Assembly: GCA_947462335.1 (NCBI GenBank)
Contig: OX381719.1
Coordinates: 68,685,534-68,749,533, forward strand
Origin: Harmothoe impar
Lineage: Eukaryota; Annelida; Polychaeta; Phyllodocida; Polynoidae
Direction: 5' to 3'
Length of the DNA: 64,000 nt
Shown here: piece after piece, positions 34,112-44,190 of the stretch
Numbering within the stretch: position 1 is the stretch's first letter
Layout: each line of letters starts with the position of its first letter
Notes under the pieces: model-generated
What the model was told of the DNA's origin: nothing
Seen by the model: the letters and a program-made list of their open reading frames with translations, nothing else
Database searches by the model: none
Program-made: the position numbers and the translations under genes

Positions 34112-35838
34112 AAGACAAAAGAGGGGAGGAGGGTTGGTGTAAAACAGACGGTGGGGTAGAGGAGGGTTGGTGTAAAACAGACGGTGAGGTAGAGGGGAGG
34201 GTTGGTGTAAAACAGACGGTGGGGTAGAGGAGGGTTGGTGTAAAACAGACGGTGGGGTAGAGGGGAGGAGGGTTGGTGTAAAACAGACGGTGGGGTAGAG
34301 GGGAGGAGGGTTGGTGTAAAACAGACAGTGGGGTAGAGGAGGGTTGGTGTAAAACAGACGGTGGGGTAGAGGAGGGTTGGTGTAAAACAGACGGTGGGGT
34401 GGAGGAGTGTTGGTGTAAAACAGACGGTGGGGTAGAGGAGGGTTGGTGTAAAACAGACAGTGGGGTAGAGGAGGGTTGGTGTAAAACAGACGGTGGGGTA
34501 GAGGGGAGGAGGGTTGGTGTAAAAGAGACGATGGAGTAGAGGAGGGTTGGTGTAAAACAGACTGTGGGGTAGAGGAGGGTTGGTGTAAAACAGACGGTGG
34601 GGTAGAGGAGGGTTGGTGTAAAACAGACGGTGGGGTGGAGGAGTGTTGGTGTAAAACAGACGGTGGGGTAGAGGAGGGTTGGTGTAAAACAGACGGTGGG
34701 GTAGAGGGGAGGGGGTCGGTGTAAAACAGACGGTGGGGTAGAGGAGTGTTGGTGTAAAACAGACAGTGGGGTAGAGGAGGGTTGGTGTAAAACAGACGGT
34801 GGGGTAGAGGAGGGTTGGTGTAAAACAGACGGTGGAGTAGAGGGGAGGAGGGTTGGTGTAAAACAGACGGTGGGGCAGAGGAGGGTTGGTGTAAAACAAA
34901 CGGTGGGGTAGAGGAGGGTTGGTGTAAAACAGACGGTGGGGTAGAGGAGGTTTAGTGTAAAACAGACGGTGGGGTAAAGGAGAGGAGGGTTGGTGTAAAA
35001 CAGACGGTGGGGGAGAGGAGGGTTGGTGTAAAACAGACGGTGGGGTAGAGGGGAGGAGGGTTGGTGTAAAACAGACGGTGGGGTAGAGGGGAGGAGGGTT
35101 GGTGTAAAACAGACGGTGGGGTAGAGGAGGGTTGGTGTAAAACAGACGGTGGGGTAGAGGAGGGTTGGTGTAAAACAGACGGTGGGGTAGAGGAGGGTTG
35201 GTGTAAAACAGACGGTGGGGTAGAGGGGAGGAGGGTTGGTGTAAAACAGACGGTGGGGTAGAGGGGAGGAGGGTTGGTGTAAAACAGACGGTGGGGTAGA
35301 GGGGAGGAGGGTTGGTGTAAAACAGACGGTGGGGGAGAGGAGGGTTGGTGTAAAACAGACGGTGGGGTAGAGGGGAGGAGGGTTGGTGTAAAACAGACAG
35401 TGGGGTAGAGGAGGGTTGGTGTAAAACGGACGGTGGGGTAGAGGAGGGTTGGTGTAAAACAGACGGTGGGGTAGAGGAGGGTTGGTGTAAAACAGACGGT
35501 GGGGTAGAGGAGGGTTGGTGTAAAACAGACGGTGGGGTAGAGGAGGGTTGGTGTAAAACAGACGGTAGGGTAGAGGGGGGTTGGTGTAAAACAGACGGTG
35601 GGGTAGAGGGGAGGAGGGTTGGTGTAAAAGAGACGGTGGGGTAGAGGGGAGGAGGGTTGGTGTAAAACAGACGGTGGGGTAGAGGGGAGGAGGGTTGGTG
35701 TAAAACAGACGGTGGGGTAGAGGGGAGGAGGGTTGGTGTAAAACAGACGATGGAGTAGAGGAGGGTTGGTGTAAAACAGACGGTGGGGTAGAGGAGGGTT
35801 GGTGTAAAACAGACGGTGGGGTAGAGGGGAGGAGGGTT
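34112..35838. repeat. 33/38-bp minisatellite, left block (split by LINE)
   Basis: About 49 units of GGTTGGTGTAAAACAGACGG then TGGGGTAGAGGAG; some units carry an extra GGGAG step. The same repeat resumes at 39607-40137 beyond a LINE insertion. Minus-strand frames (PHRLFYTNPPL repeats, 271 and 302 codons) are artefacts. Confidence 0.96.
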
Positions 35839-38800
35839 GGTTTGTTTGTTTGTATTTCATTTATTTATCCTGGCAGGAATGATTGACCTGGTAGGTCGTA
35901 TTACTCATACACCAGCATCTGTTCCGATATGCGGAAATTAATAAAGGCAAATAAGCCTATTCTTTTGTTTATAGTAGGGAAACGCCCGTACAGGGGCATG
36001 TTCCTACTATGTATAACTTACCTAGACAGTCATTATAAAGTATATGGGATTAGAATTTGTTACTATAACTAATGATCAGGTTGACCATACTAAGGTTAGT
36101 GTATACATGGCATACAGTGTATTTTCTTCTTACAAAGAAAATAGAAAAAATAGAAGCAATAGAACCCATGCTAGGTAATAGCTATGGGTAGGAGAGAAAA
36201 AAAAAAAGGGGGGGGATTGCGGTGGTGTTTTAATGCAATCCTAATATATCTAGACTGAATGTACTAGACATATTTTTAGAAAATAAATATATATAAATAT
36301 AATTCCCAGTATATGCTGACGTGCTTCATCAGAAGCACGCCACCATATAGTTGGGTCCATATGTGCAAGGGCCTATTCAATAAGCTATTCTTCTTCTTAT
36401 GGTATTTCTGGGTAGGGTGCACTGGGTATACCCGCAGTAATAATACTGGTAGGTGTTAGTGTATGGGGGGGGGGGGTTTGGTGGCTGGATGGGGAGAGGG
36501 GGGGGGGGGGGCTCAACGCTCAACCCTGGGGATATCTGGAAAGGCCTTGATTTTATTCTTATAAATATCATCGTTCCATTGTTTAAATTGCTGCTCATCA
36601 TGTATAGCTCTAGTCTCTATCTCAAAAGAATTCCATCTAGTGGCAAGCCTATACTCTAAGCTTTTTCTATAAGCAGGGTTTAGGGGCCTATTGACTTTTA
36701 AGAGTCTTTCATCATGGGCCCTGGTCCTTATGGGTCTCCTATCAATACGGGTTATATCCAAGGATTCAATAAATGCTTTATGGGATAGATGCTGCTCCCT
36801 TCTGTCCTCCATGTAATTTAGATCTGCTAATTTTAACAGCTTCTCTGTGTTTATGGTACCACGGTGACAGAGAGCTGTCCTTAATCCCTTATTTATGGCA
36901 TTCTGCAATTTGTTTATATGAGTTTTATTGGCAATCATATAGCAGATGTCCCCATAGTCAGTTACAGGGAGAATCATTGTTTTCAGGACATCAACTGCTG
37001 CCTTTTCCGTCATATTTTTCCTTGCATGCCTAAACAGATATGTTTTGTAGTCTACATTTCTCTCTAAGACATCAATATGTTTCTTAAAGTTAAGTTTATT
37101 ATCTAGCGTCATTCCAAGGTATTTGTATGTAGGGGCAAATTCTACTATGTCATTATCAATCTTTAATGAGGGTTTGGTCCATATATTGTCAAGAGATTTA
37201 GTAGAAAAATTCATGGCTTTGGTTTTTTTAGTATTTAGTGAAAGTTTGTTGTCTAAACACCATTTTGCAATTTTATTAAGGTCAGAGTTTATTTTTCTTT
37301 CCATTGTAACATCTAGTGGGGAATGACTTATATATATAACTGTATCATCAGCATAATGTTGGCATTTTAAATGATCAAGTGCAAAATTCATATCATTAAT
37401 ATATAATAAAAATAGTAGAGGTCCTAGTACAGATCCTTGGGGGACGCCACATGTTAGTAGTTCTTCTTTTGAGATGATGCCATTGGCTTTTGTACATTGT
37501 TTCCTATTGGTTAAATAGTCAGAGACCAGTGCTACAGCACATTGGTCAAATCCTATCTTTTCTGCTTTATTTGCTAGAATTTTGTGGTCTAAAGTATCAA
37601 ATGCTTTTTTGAAGTCCAAAAATATAGCTGTTGTGCAATGTTCTTTATTTAAACCCTGATAAATGTTGTTTGTTAGCTTTATAAGACTATTTAACGTGCT
37701 TCTATTTGGCCTAAATCCATCTTGGTTTTCATTTAGAAGGGTTTCTTCATTTAAGTAGGTAATGATTTGCTTGTGCATAATTTTCTCTGTTATTTTTGAG
37801 GGTAGAGGTAATATGGAGATAGGACGTAAGTTACTTACATTAGCTGCATCTCCACCTTTGGGTAAAGGCGAGACAAGGGCTTTTTTCCAAGGTACAGGAA
37901 AGGTACAAGAGTGAATAACTAGGTTTACAATGTGCGTCATTAGGAAGGGAACTGCCAGCATTGCATCTTTAAGTGCCTTAGTACTAATATGTTCTACTCC
38001 TGATGATTTATCCACTTTGAGTTTTCTTACTAGTGAACTTATTTGGGCTTCTGTGCAAGGCCTAAATGAGAAGACACTATCTGTTTCCTCTCCCTGGAAG
38101 GTCCAAGGGCTGGTCATATCTTTTGCCAAATTTGACCCAATATTTGCAAAAAATGAGTTTATGAAGTCAGCAGTGTTTTCATCATGTACAGGGGCATTAT
38201 TGGCCTGGTTTATTAAATTAAATTTAATATTCTTAGGCCTTGGATTTACTAGCTCACTTATAGCCTTCCAGTATTCCTTAGGTTCCTTTTTGTTATTATC
38301 AAATTTTTGCTGAAAATATCCCTTTTTGGCATCTCTATGTGCATCACGAGCTAAACCCTGGAGGAAGTCAGAAATTCTACCAATGTTGAGCGTTCTCCTA
38401 TATTTGTTTATAGCATAATTCTTATCCTTAATGAGGGCGATGATGTGTCTGTCTAGCCACGGTTTCATCTTCTGTTTAAAAGTAAAATTCTTTATAGGGC
38501 AAGTGATATCTAAAAGGAAACTTAGTTGCTTTATATAAATGTCCCATGCCTTTTCAGGGCATCGGCAATTTAATAATTCTTCCCAATTAGAGTTTTTTAT
38601 GCCCATAGTGAAGCTCGGGGTATCATAGTTCATATAACTTCTACCTACAAAAGACAACTTCTCCATAGGAATAAAGACATGTTCACGTGTCATGTACACT
38701 AACTCATGGTCACTAAGACCCGGTGTAATTATGCCACTTGTTTTTACATGAGGGGAGTTAGTAAATATGAGATCAATAGTGGTGGGTTCACCATTAGGGT

Positions 38801-39606
38801 TATAATGTGTGTGACCTTTTATAAGTTGGTCGAAACCTAAAGTGGCCATGGTTTGCTTAATCTTTTTGCCATCTCCCTCATTGGTGAATTTGTAATTTAT
38901 GTTGAAATCCCCCAGGACAATTACCTCATTGTTTCTATAATATCTGAAAAAATGTGTTAGTTTGTTAGTTATTATGTCAATGGCTACATTTACTTTTCCT
39001 GATGGTGGCCTATATACATTAAATATTGTTAGTTTTTTGTTATTTCCTTTTTTGATTGTAAAAACCTGCATTTCAAGGTCTTCTACGCTAACACTGTATG
39101 CTTCTGAGACATTTTGACCAATGGTTATGTCCTCCCGTATGTAGGCCATGAGGCCACCACATTTTTTGTTAATTTGGCGATCAAGGCGTATAAAATTGTA
39201 CCCTTCAATGTAAAGATGGTTGTCAGGAACATTATCCTTTAGCCAGGTTTCAGAAATTGTGAGACAATCTATAGACTTACCACTCATGAAGATCCTAAAT
39301 TGATCAAAAGTTTCCTCCGAGAAAATACTTCTTATATTAAGATGGCAGACATGTTGGCCTCCAGATCCCGTTAGGCTAAGAGAAGAGACCCCGGTCCCTC
39401 ACACCACCAGCCACGCCCCCCAGGCCCACACCATTAAGGTTTCCCAGTGCACCCTCCCTTATGCTAAGGCGATATGTCAGGACTTTGCTTCTAAAGCTGC
39501 CTGAGTTACTATTGAATGATGGTAAGAAGTTCATTACCAAAGTTCAAAAGAAAGGGGGGGGGGGAGGAGTGGAGAGGGGGGGGGGCACTCTATATATTGA
39601 GATGTA
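35839..39606 (-). mobile_element. non-LTR retrotransposon (LINE), 5'-truncated, inserted in a minisatellite
   Basis: A 3.77-kb insertion interrupts the GGTTGGTGTAAAACAGACGG array. On the minus strand the order is a short 5' end (39606-39403), the endonuclease-RT ORF, a 3' UTR of about 670 nt, and a terminal ACAAACAAACAAA tail at 35839-35855 abutting the array. The 3' UTR contains a perfect 8-bp hairpin CGTGCTTC/GAAGCACG (36320-36339) and G/C-runs. No ORF1 is present, so the copy is probably 5'-truncated. The intact ORF suggests a fairly recent insertion. Confidence 0.9.
36513..39287 (-). CDS. LINE ORF2: apurinic-type endonuclease + reverse transcriptase
   Basis: Uninterrupted 924-codon frame, open a further 115 nt or so upstream of the first ATG (..CHLNIRSIFSEETF..) to a TGA near 39405, so the endonuclease probably begins before the ATG. 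Endonuclease motifs: SETWL (residues 12-16), LGDFN (125-129) and SDH (192-194). Reverse-transcriptase motifs: LRPIS, GFRPNRST, FLDFKKAFD (about 553-561), GVPQGSVLGPLLF (about 613) and YADD (about 645-648). This is the layout of Jockey/CR1/L2-group LINEs, which copy their RNA at a nicked target. No internal stop or frameshift is visible, so the copy may still encode a functional enzyme. Clade is not determined. Confidence 0.95.
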   Translation of the reverse strand: MSGKSIDCLTISETWLKDNVPDNHLYIEGYNFIRLDRQINKKCGGLMAYIREDITIGQNVSEAYSVSVEDLEMQVFTIKKGNNKKLTIFNVYRPPSGKVNVAIDIITNKLTHFFRYYRNNEVIVLGDFNINYKFTNEGDGKKIKQTMATLGFDQLIKGHTHYNPNGEPTTIDLIFTNSPHVKTSGIITPGLSDHELVYMTREHVFIPMEKLSFVGRSYMNYDTPSFTMGIKNSNWEELLNCRCPEKAWDIYIKQLSFLLDITCPIKNFTFKQKMKPWLDRHIIALIKDKNYAINKYRRTLNIGRISDFLQGLARDAHRDAKKGYFQQKFDNNKKEPKEYWKAISELVNPRPKNIKFNLINQANNAPVHDENTADFINSFFANIGSNLAKDMTSPWTFQGEETDSVFSFRPCTEAQISSLVRKLKVDKSSGVEHISTKALKDAMLAVPFLMTHIVNLVIHSCTFPVPWKKALVSPLPKGGDAANVSNLRPISILPLPSKITEKIMHKQIITYLNEETLLNENQDGFRPNRSTLNSLIKLTNNIYQGLNKEHCTTAIFLDFKKAFDTLDHKILANKAEKIGFDQCAVALVSDYLTNRKQCTKANGIISKEELLTCGVPQGSVLGPLLFLLYINDMNFALDHLKCQHYADDTVIYISHSPLDVTMERKINSDLNKIAKWCLDNKLSLNTKKTKAMNFSTKSLDNIWTKPSLKIDNDIVEFAPTYKYLGMTLDNKLNFKKHIDVLERNVDYKTYLFRHARKNMTEKAAVDVLKTMILPVTDYGDICYMIANKTHINKLQNAINKGLRTALCHRGTINTEKLLKLADLNYMEDRREQHLSHKAFIESLDITRIDRRPIRTRAHDERLLKVNRPLNPAYRKSLEYRLATRWNSFEIETRAIHDEQQFKQWNDDIYKNKIKAFPDIPRVER

Positions 39607-40137
39607 GGTTCGGTGTAAAACAGACGGTGGGGTAGAGGAGGGTTGGTGTTAAACAGACGGTGGGGTAGAGGAGGGTTGGTGTAAAACAGACGGTGGGGTA
39701 GAGGAGAGGAGGGTTGGTGTAAAACAGACGGTGGGGTAGAGGAGGGTTGGTGTAAAATAGACGGTGGGGTAGAGGGGAGGAGGGTTGGTGTAAAACAGAC
39801 GATGGAGTAGAGGAGGGTTGGTGTAAAACAGACGGTGGGGTAGAGGGGAGGAGGGTTGGTGTAAAACAGACGGTGGGGTAGAGGGGAGGAGGGTTGGTGT
39901 AAAACAGACGGTGGGGTAGAGGAGGGTTGGTGTTAAACAGATGGTGGGGTAGAGGAGGGTTGGTGTAAAACAGACGGTGGGGTAGAGGAGAGGAGGGTTG
40001 GTGTAAAACAGACGGTGGGGTAGAGGAGAGGAGGGTTGGTGTAAAACAGACGGTGGGGTAGAGGAGGGTTGGTGTAAAACAGACGGTGGGGTAGAGGAGG
40101 GTTGGTGTAAAACAGACGGTGGGGTAGAGGAGGGTTG
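39607..40137. repeat. 33/38-bp minisatellite, right block
   Basis: About 15 further units of the array at 34112-35838 (GTGTAAAACAGACGGTGGGG). They resume directly after the LINE and include a few GTTAAAC variants. The same unit on both sides shows one array was split. Confidence 0.95.
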
Positions 40138-41215
40138 TGGATGCGTACAGACACGTGATGCATGGTGCAGTGGTACAGGGGGACAGGGACGGAGCCTCAC
40201 TGCACCGTCATTGATTTCTTATTGAGACGGGAATCCCGGGAATCTCCGCCCATCTACACACATCTACACCCTGTTCACATCTAAAGATACCGACGACAGT
40301 TTATATCGGTATTGTGTACGCACAATGAATGCAAGATGAAGGCAGCACGCACTAACGGGCAGTGGGGCAGGGGGAGAGTTCATTTTAGGACCAATTCCAT
40401 TTCCATTTTGGGACCATTCACTTGTCCATTTGAGGGCCAACCCCCTTGTCCATTTGAGGACCAATGGCTTGTCCACAAAATAATTTTACAAACCTATGAT
40501 TTGTCGTCTGAACAAACAATGCACACCAACCAAGTAGCGTTGGTTGGTTGGGTTAACCAGGTTAGGGTGAGATGAGGAGTAGATGGCTGTTACTCACAGT
40601 GACATGTGTGTTGGGTATTCCCCCCTCTGTCTCCAACCCCCCCCCCCCCCTACCCCAGTGTCAGACCCTGATACAGTCCCCATGTGCTGCAGTAGCAGGG
40701 TCTAGCTAGTCCCTAAGTACCTCCTCAGAGTACCAGTGTCCTGTCTCACACTGGGTGTAGGGGCGTGCTTTCTACCTTCAAGCCACCTCATAGATTTCAC
40801 CACCTTCAAAGCCACTGGGAAAACATCAGCTGTCATCTAATTCAGCAACCACTACACCCCCACTGTGCCTGCAGCCCCGGGTGCTGACGGGAGGTAGCAC
40901 CCCGTGCTGTGCTACACACACGAGGCACCGACCAGTAGTCAGGGAGACCAGTGTGGTGACCCGGCGTGGTGACCACGCGACCAGTAGTCAGGGAGACCAG
41001 CGTGTTGAGGACACGACCTGTAGTCAGGGAGACCAGCGTGGTGACCACACAACCGGTAGTCAGGGAGACCAGCGTGGTGACCAACCCTAGTGTGACGATC
41101 GGTGTGGTGTCGGACACAATCTGGGAATCAATACAATTCCCAATTACGGCTTTTTGCTGCGTGATTGGGCACCAAGTGTGACTAATGGAGGATGGGTGAT
41201 CTGTGTCGGGGAATA
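40138..41215. other. intron sequence with a short tandem repeat
   Basis: Includes a C-run at 40638-40651 and about four copies of a 36-38-bp repeat AGTAGTCAGGGAGACCAG.. at 40932-41085. No gene recognised. Confidence 0.55.
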
Positions 41216-41431
41216 CCGTAAATTCTCACCTTTAAGCCTAACTCACACATAAGCCGCCCCCTAAATTTGGAGAATGCTGTAAGCTAAACAAGGCCTCTGT
41301 GTGACTTTAGCACTGCAGCATACTACTAAAGACTCACGGATTAGCCTCACCCTGCCTCTTGGACAGTCCTATAAACTGCACTGGCATTTTTACTCACGTA
41401 TTAGCGGCGGCTTCTATGCCAGGATTTACAG
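41216..41431. mobile_element. TA-flanked MITE with CCGTAAATTCTC / GATTTACAG ends
   Basis: Partly matched inverted ends with TA on both sides (41214-41215, 41432-41433). The subterminal AAGCCTAACTCACACATAAG resembles the element at 12132-12341. Confidence 0.55.
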
Positions 41432-42143
41432 TAGTGACTGACAACCTGAGCCGTGTGGTGGTCGTTCTAACTGATACTTGTGGACGAGGACTAAGTCAAA
41501 CTGTAACCATCCCTTACTATACAACAAAACACTGATTGCTGCCCAACATTCCCCGTCTCCGTCTAACCATGTCTGGATGCTTTTGTTTCACCTTCACAAA
41601 CGGTTTGTGGCTCTCAAATTAAATTATAATCAATAATATCACTTTAGAATCGGCCGTTGATGAATGTAAGATCCTGTGCCATGTGACTATCTTACCGGTT
41701 GTACTTTAACCCTGGGCAGCAGAGTAGTCTACTTATAAATAAATGCATGAGGCATAATTGCAGCCCTTGTAAGGAACTCACCAATACTTCATTTATGCAT
41801 CATGCCGACTCTATCGGACTGCATAACACCCAACGGGTCGGCATGATTCTTAAATACAGTACTGGGAAGTCTACTCACCAGGGCTGCATTAATGCATCAT
41901 GCTGACAGAGGGCATGATGCATTAATGCACTGTGCGGCCCCTGGAGGGTCACGTGACGGGCGGCCTCTGACTGTAGGTGACTGAGGGTGCCTGGATGCTG
42001 GACACACTGCGCCACTCCCCTGTGGTATCTAACCCTGTCACACTGCATCACAAAGTCCATCACAGGAGAGTATCACACTGACCCTACTGGATTGATAGTC
42101 TCGAGGAGTCTTGATGCATGCCCTCGTGAGTCTACATGTCAGT
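41432..42143. other. intron sequence with GCATCATG-family fragments
   Basis: Single copies of the motif underlying the 36-bp array occur at 41785-41805 and 41886-41903 (GCATTAATGCATCATGC). Nothing else recognised. Confidence 0.5.
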
Positions 42144-42368
42144 GCATTAAAGCAGTATGCGGCCCTTAAAGGGTGAAACATGGGGTTAGCTTGTTATAAT
42201 GCATTAAAGCAGTATGCGGCCCTTAAAGGGTGAAACGTGGGGTTAGCTTGTTATAATGCATTAAAGCAGTATGCGGCCCTTAAAGGGTGAAACGTGGGGT
42301 TAGCTTGTTATAATGCATTAAAGCAGTATGCAGCCCTTAAAGGGTTAAACATGTGGTTAGCTTGTACG
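42144..42368. repeat. 57-bp tandem repeat with GGCCCTTAAAGGGT
   Basis: Four copies at 57-bp spacing (42144, 42201, 42258, 42315) of GCATTAAAGCAGTATGCGGC, CCTTAAAGGGTGAAAC and GTGGGGTTAGCTTGTTATAA. The GCGGCCCTTAAAGGGT block is the inverse of a sequence scattered through the window (12895, 22736, 42672). Confidence 0.9.
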
Positions 42369-42771
42369 GCAGACTAAATGAGGCTAATGACGACCGGCAA
42401 CAAGAACTTATTCTGGCCGTGAGACCCACATCTTTCTTCTTCACATGCTGTCTGATCTAGATCTGTTGGCTCTGTGAATGTCCATTGTTAATGAATCTCC
42501 AGATTAAGGTATACGTAGGAAAGTATAATTGTTCTGTTCTGTGTGTCCAGTCTAACTAGCCGGTGCAGCATTCATCCATCACACCGACCACTCACGATGC
42601 ATGGATGCAGCACCGGCATTTTACTCACTCATGCTAATTCATGCATCATGCATCAAGGCCATTAATGCACTATGCGGCCCTTTACAGGGTTAATAGGGCT
42701 GTCAGCTCGCTCCTTCCTCTATTGGCTGATGTTTCCTCACTACCGCTCTAACTGTAGAATTAAATGTTGTA

Positions 42772-42805
42772 TATTAACACGTCCTTCTTGTCCTTGTAGG
42801 TGAGT
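42772..42805 (+). promoter_or_regulatory. candidate recursive-splice (ratchet) site in DIP2 intron 1
   Basis: A near-ideal branch-point sequence TATTAAC (42772-42778) is followed by a pyrimidine tract GTCCTTCTTGTCCTTG and TAG|GTGAGT, junction 42799/42800. The branch A lies about 22 nt from the AG. A 3' splice site abutting a 5' splice site without an exon is the signature of a ratchet point. Confidence 0.6.
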
Positions 42806-42819
42806 CCTTTACTGTTGCT

Positions 42820-44190
42820 GTAACCACGGTAACCGTAAGTAACAACCGGGGCTGTAACCGCGGTAACCGTAAGTAACAACCGGGGCTGTAACCACGGTAA
42901 CCGTAAGTAACAACCGGGGCTGTAACCGCGGTAACCGTAAGTAACAACCGGGGCTGTAACCATGGTAACCGTAAGTAACAACCGGGGCTGTAACCATGGT
43001 AACTGTAGGTAACAACCGGGGCTGTAACCACGGTAACCGTAAGTAACAACCGGGGCTGTAACCATGGTAACTGTAGGTAACAACCGGGGCTGTAACCACG
43101 GTAACCGTAAGTAACAACCGGGGCTGTAACCACGGTAACTGTAGGTAACAACCGGGGCTGTAACCACGGTAACCGTAAGTAACAACAGGGGCTGTAACCA
43201 CGGTAACCGTAAGTAACAACCGGGGCTGTAACCACGGTAACCGTAAGTAACAACCAGGGCTGTAAACACGGTAACCGTAAGTAACAACCGGGGCTGTAAC
43301 CGCGGTAACCGTAAGTAACAACCGGGGCTGTGACCGCGGTAACCGTAAGTAACAACCAGGGCTGTAAACACGGTAACCGTAAGTAACAACCGGGGCTGTG
43401 ACCGCGGTAACCATAAGTAACAACCGGGGCTGTAACCACGGTAACCGTAAGTAACAACCGGGGCTGTGACCGTGGTAACCGTAAGTAACAATTGGGGCTG
43501 TAACCATGGTAACCATAACTTAAGTAACAACCGGGGCTGTAACTGTAACTAACAGTCGGGGCTGTAACCACGGTAACCGTAAGTAACAACCGGGGCTGTA
43601 ACTGTAACTAACAGCCGGGGCTGTAACCATGGTAACCGTAAGTAACAACCGGGGCTGTAACTGTAACTAACAGTCGGGGCTGTAACCACGGTAACCGTAA
43701 GTAACAACCGGGGCTGTAACTGTAACTAACAGTCGGGGCTGTAACCACGGTAACCGTAAGTAACAACCGGGGCTGTAACTGTAACTAACAGTCGGGGCTG
43801 TAACCACGGTAACCGTAAGTAACAACCGGGGCTGTAACTGCGGTAACCATAAGTAACAACCGGGGCTGTAACTGTAACTAACAGCCGGGGCTGTAACCAC
43901 GGTAACCGTAAGTAACAACCGGGGCTGTAACTGTTACTAACAGTCGGGGCTGTAACCACGGTAACCGTAAGTAACAACCGGGGCTGTAACTGCGGTAACC
44001 ATAAGTAACAACCGGGGCTGTAACTGTAACTAACAACCGGGGCTGTAACCACGGTAACCGTAAGTAACAACCGGGGCTGTAACTGTAACTAACAGCCGGG
44101 GCTGTAACCACGGTAACCGTAAGTGACAACCGCGGCTGTGACAGTGGTAACCTGAGGTAACAACCGGGGCTGTGACAGCGGTAACCTCTT
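42820..44190. repeat. ~35-bp minisatellite with X-box-like and GTAAGT motifs
   Basis: About 38 units of GGGCTGTAACCACGGTAACC then GTAAGTAACAACCG; a 22-23-bp variant (GGGCTGTAACTGTAACTAAC) alternates after 43540. Five units read exactly GTAACCATGGTAAC (42956, 42990, 43058, 43500, 43623), matching the RFX X-box consensus GTHNYYATRRNAAC. The rest have AC or GC in the centre. Most units contain GTAAGT on the plus strand. Minus-strand frames (TVTVVTAPVVTYGYRGYSPG) are artefacts. Confidence 0.95.

Noticed and set aside
34084..35860. Minus-strand PHRLFYTNPPL-repeat ORFs
   Set aside because: Translations of the 33/38-bp minisatellite; the array is split by a LINE, and frames change with each GGGAG step.
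36315..36345. Hammerhead-like CTGATGA in the LINE 3' UTR
   Set aside because: Only a perfect 8-bp hairpin with CTGATGA is present; the required GAAA strand and stem III are absent.
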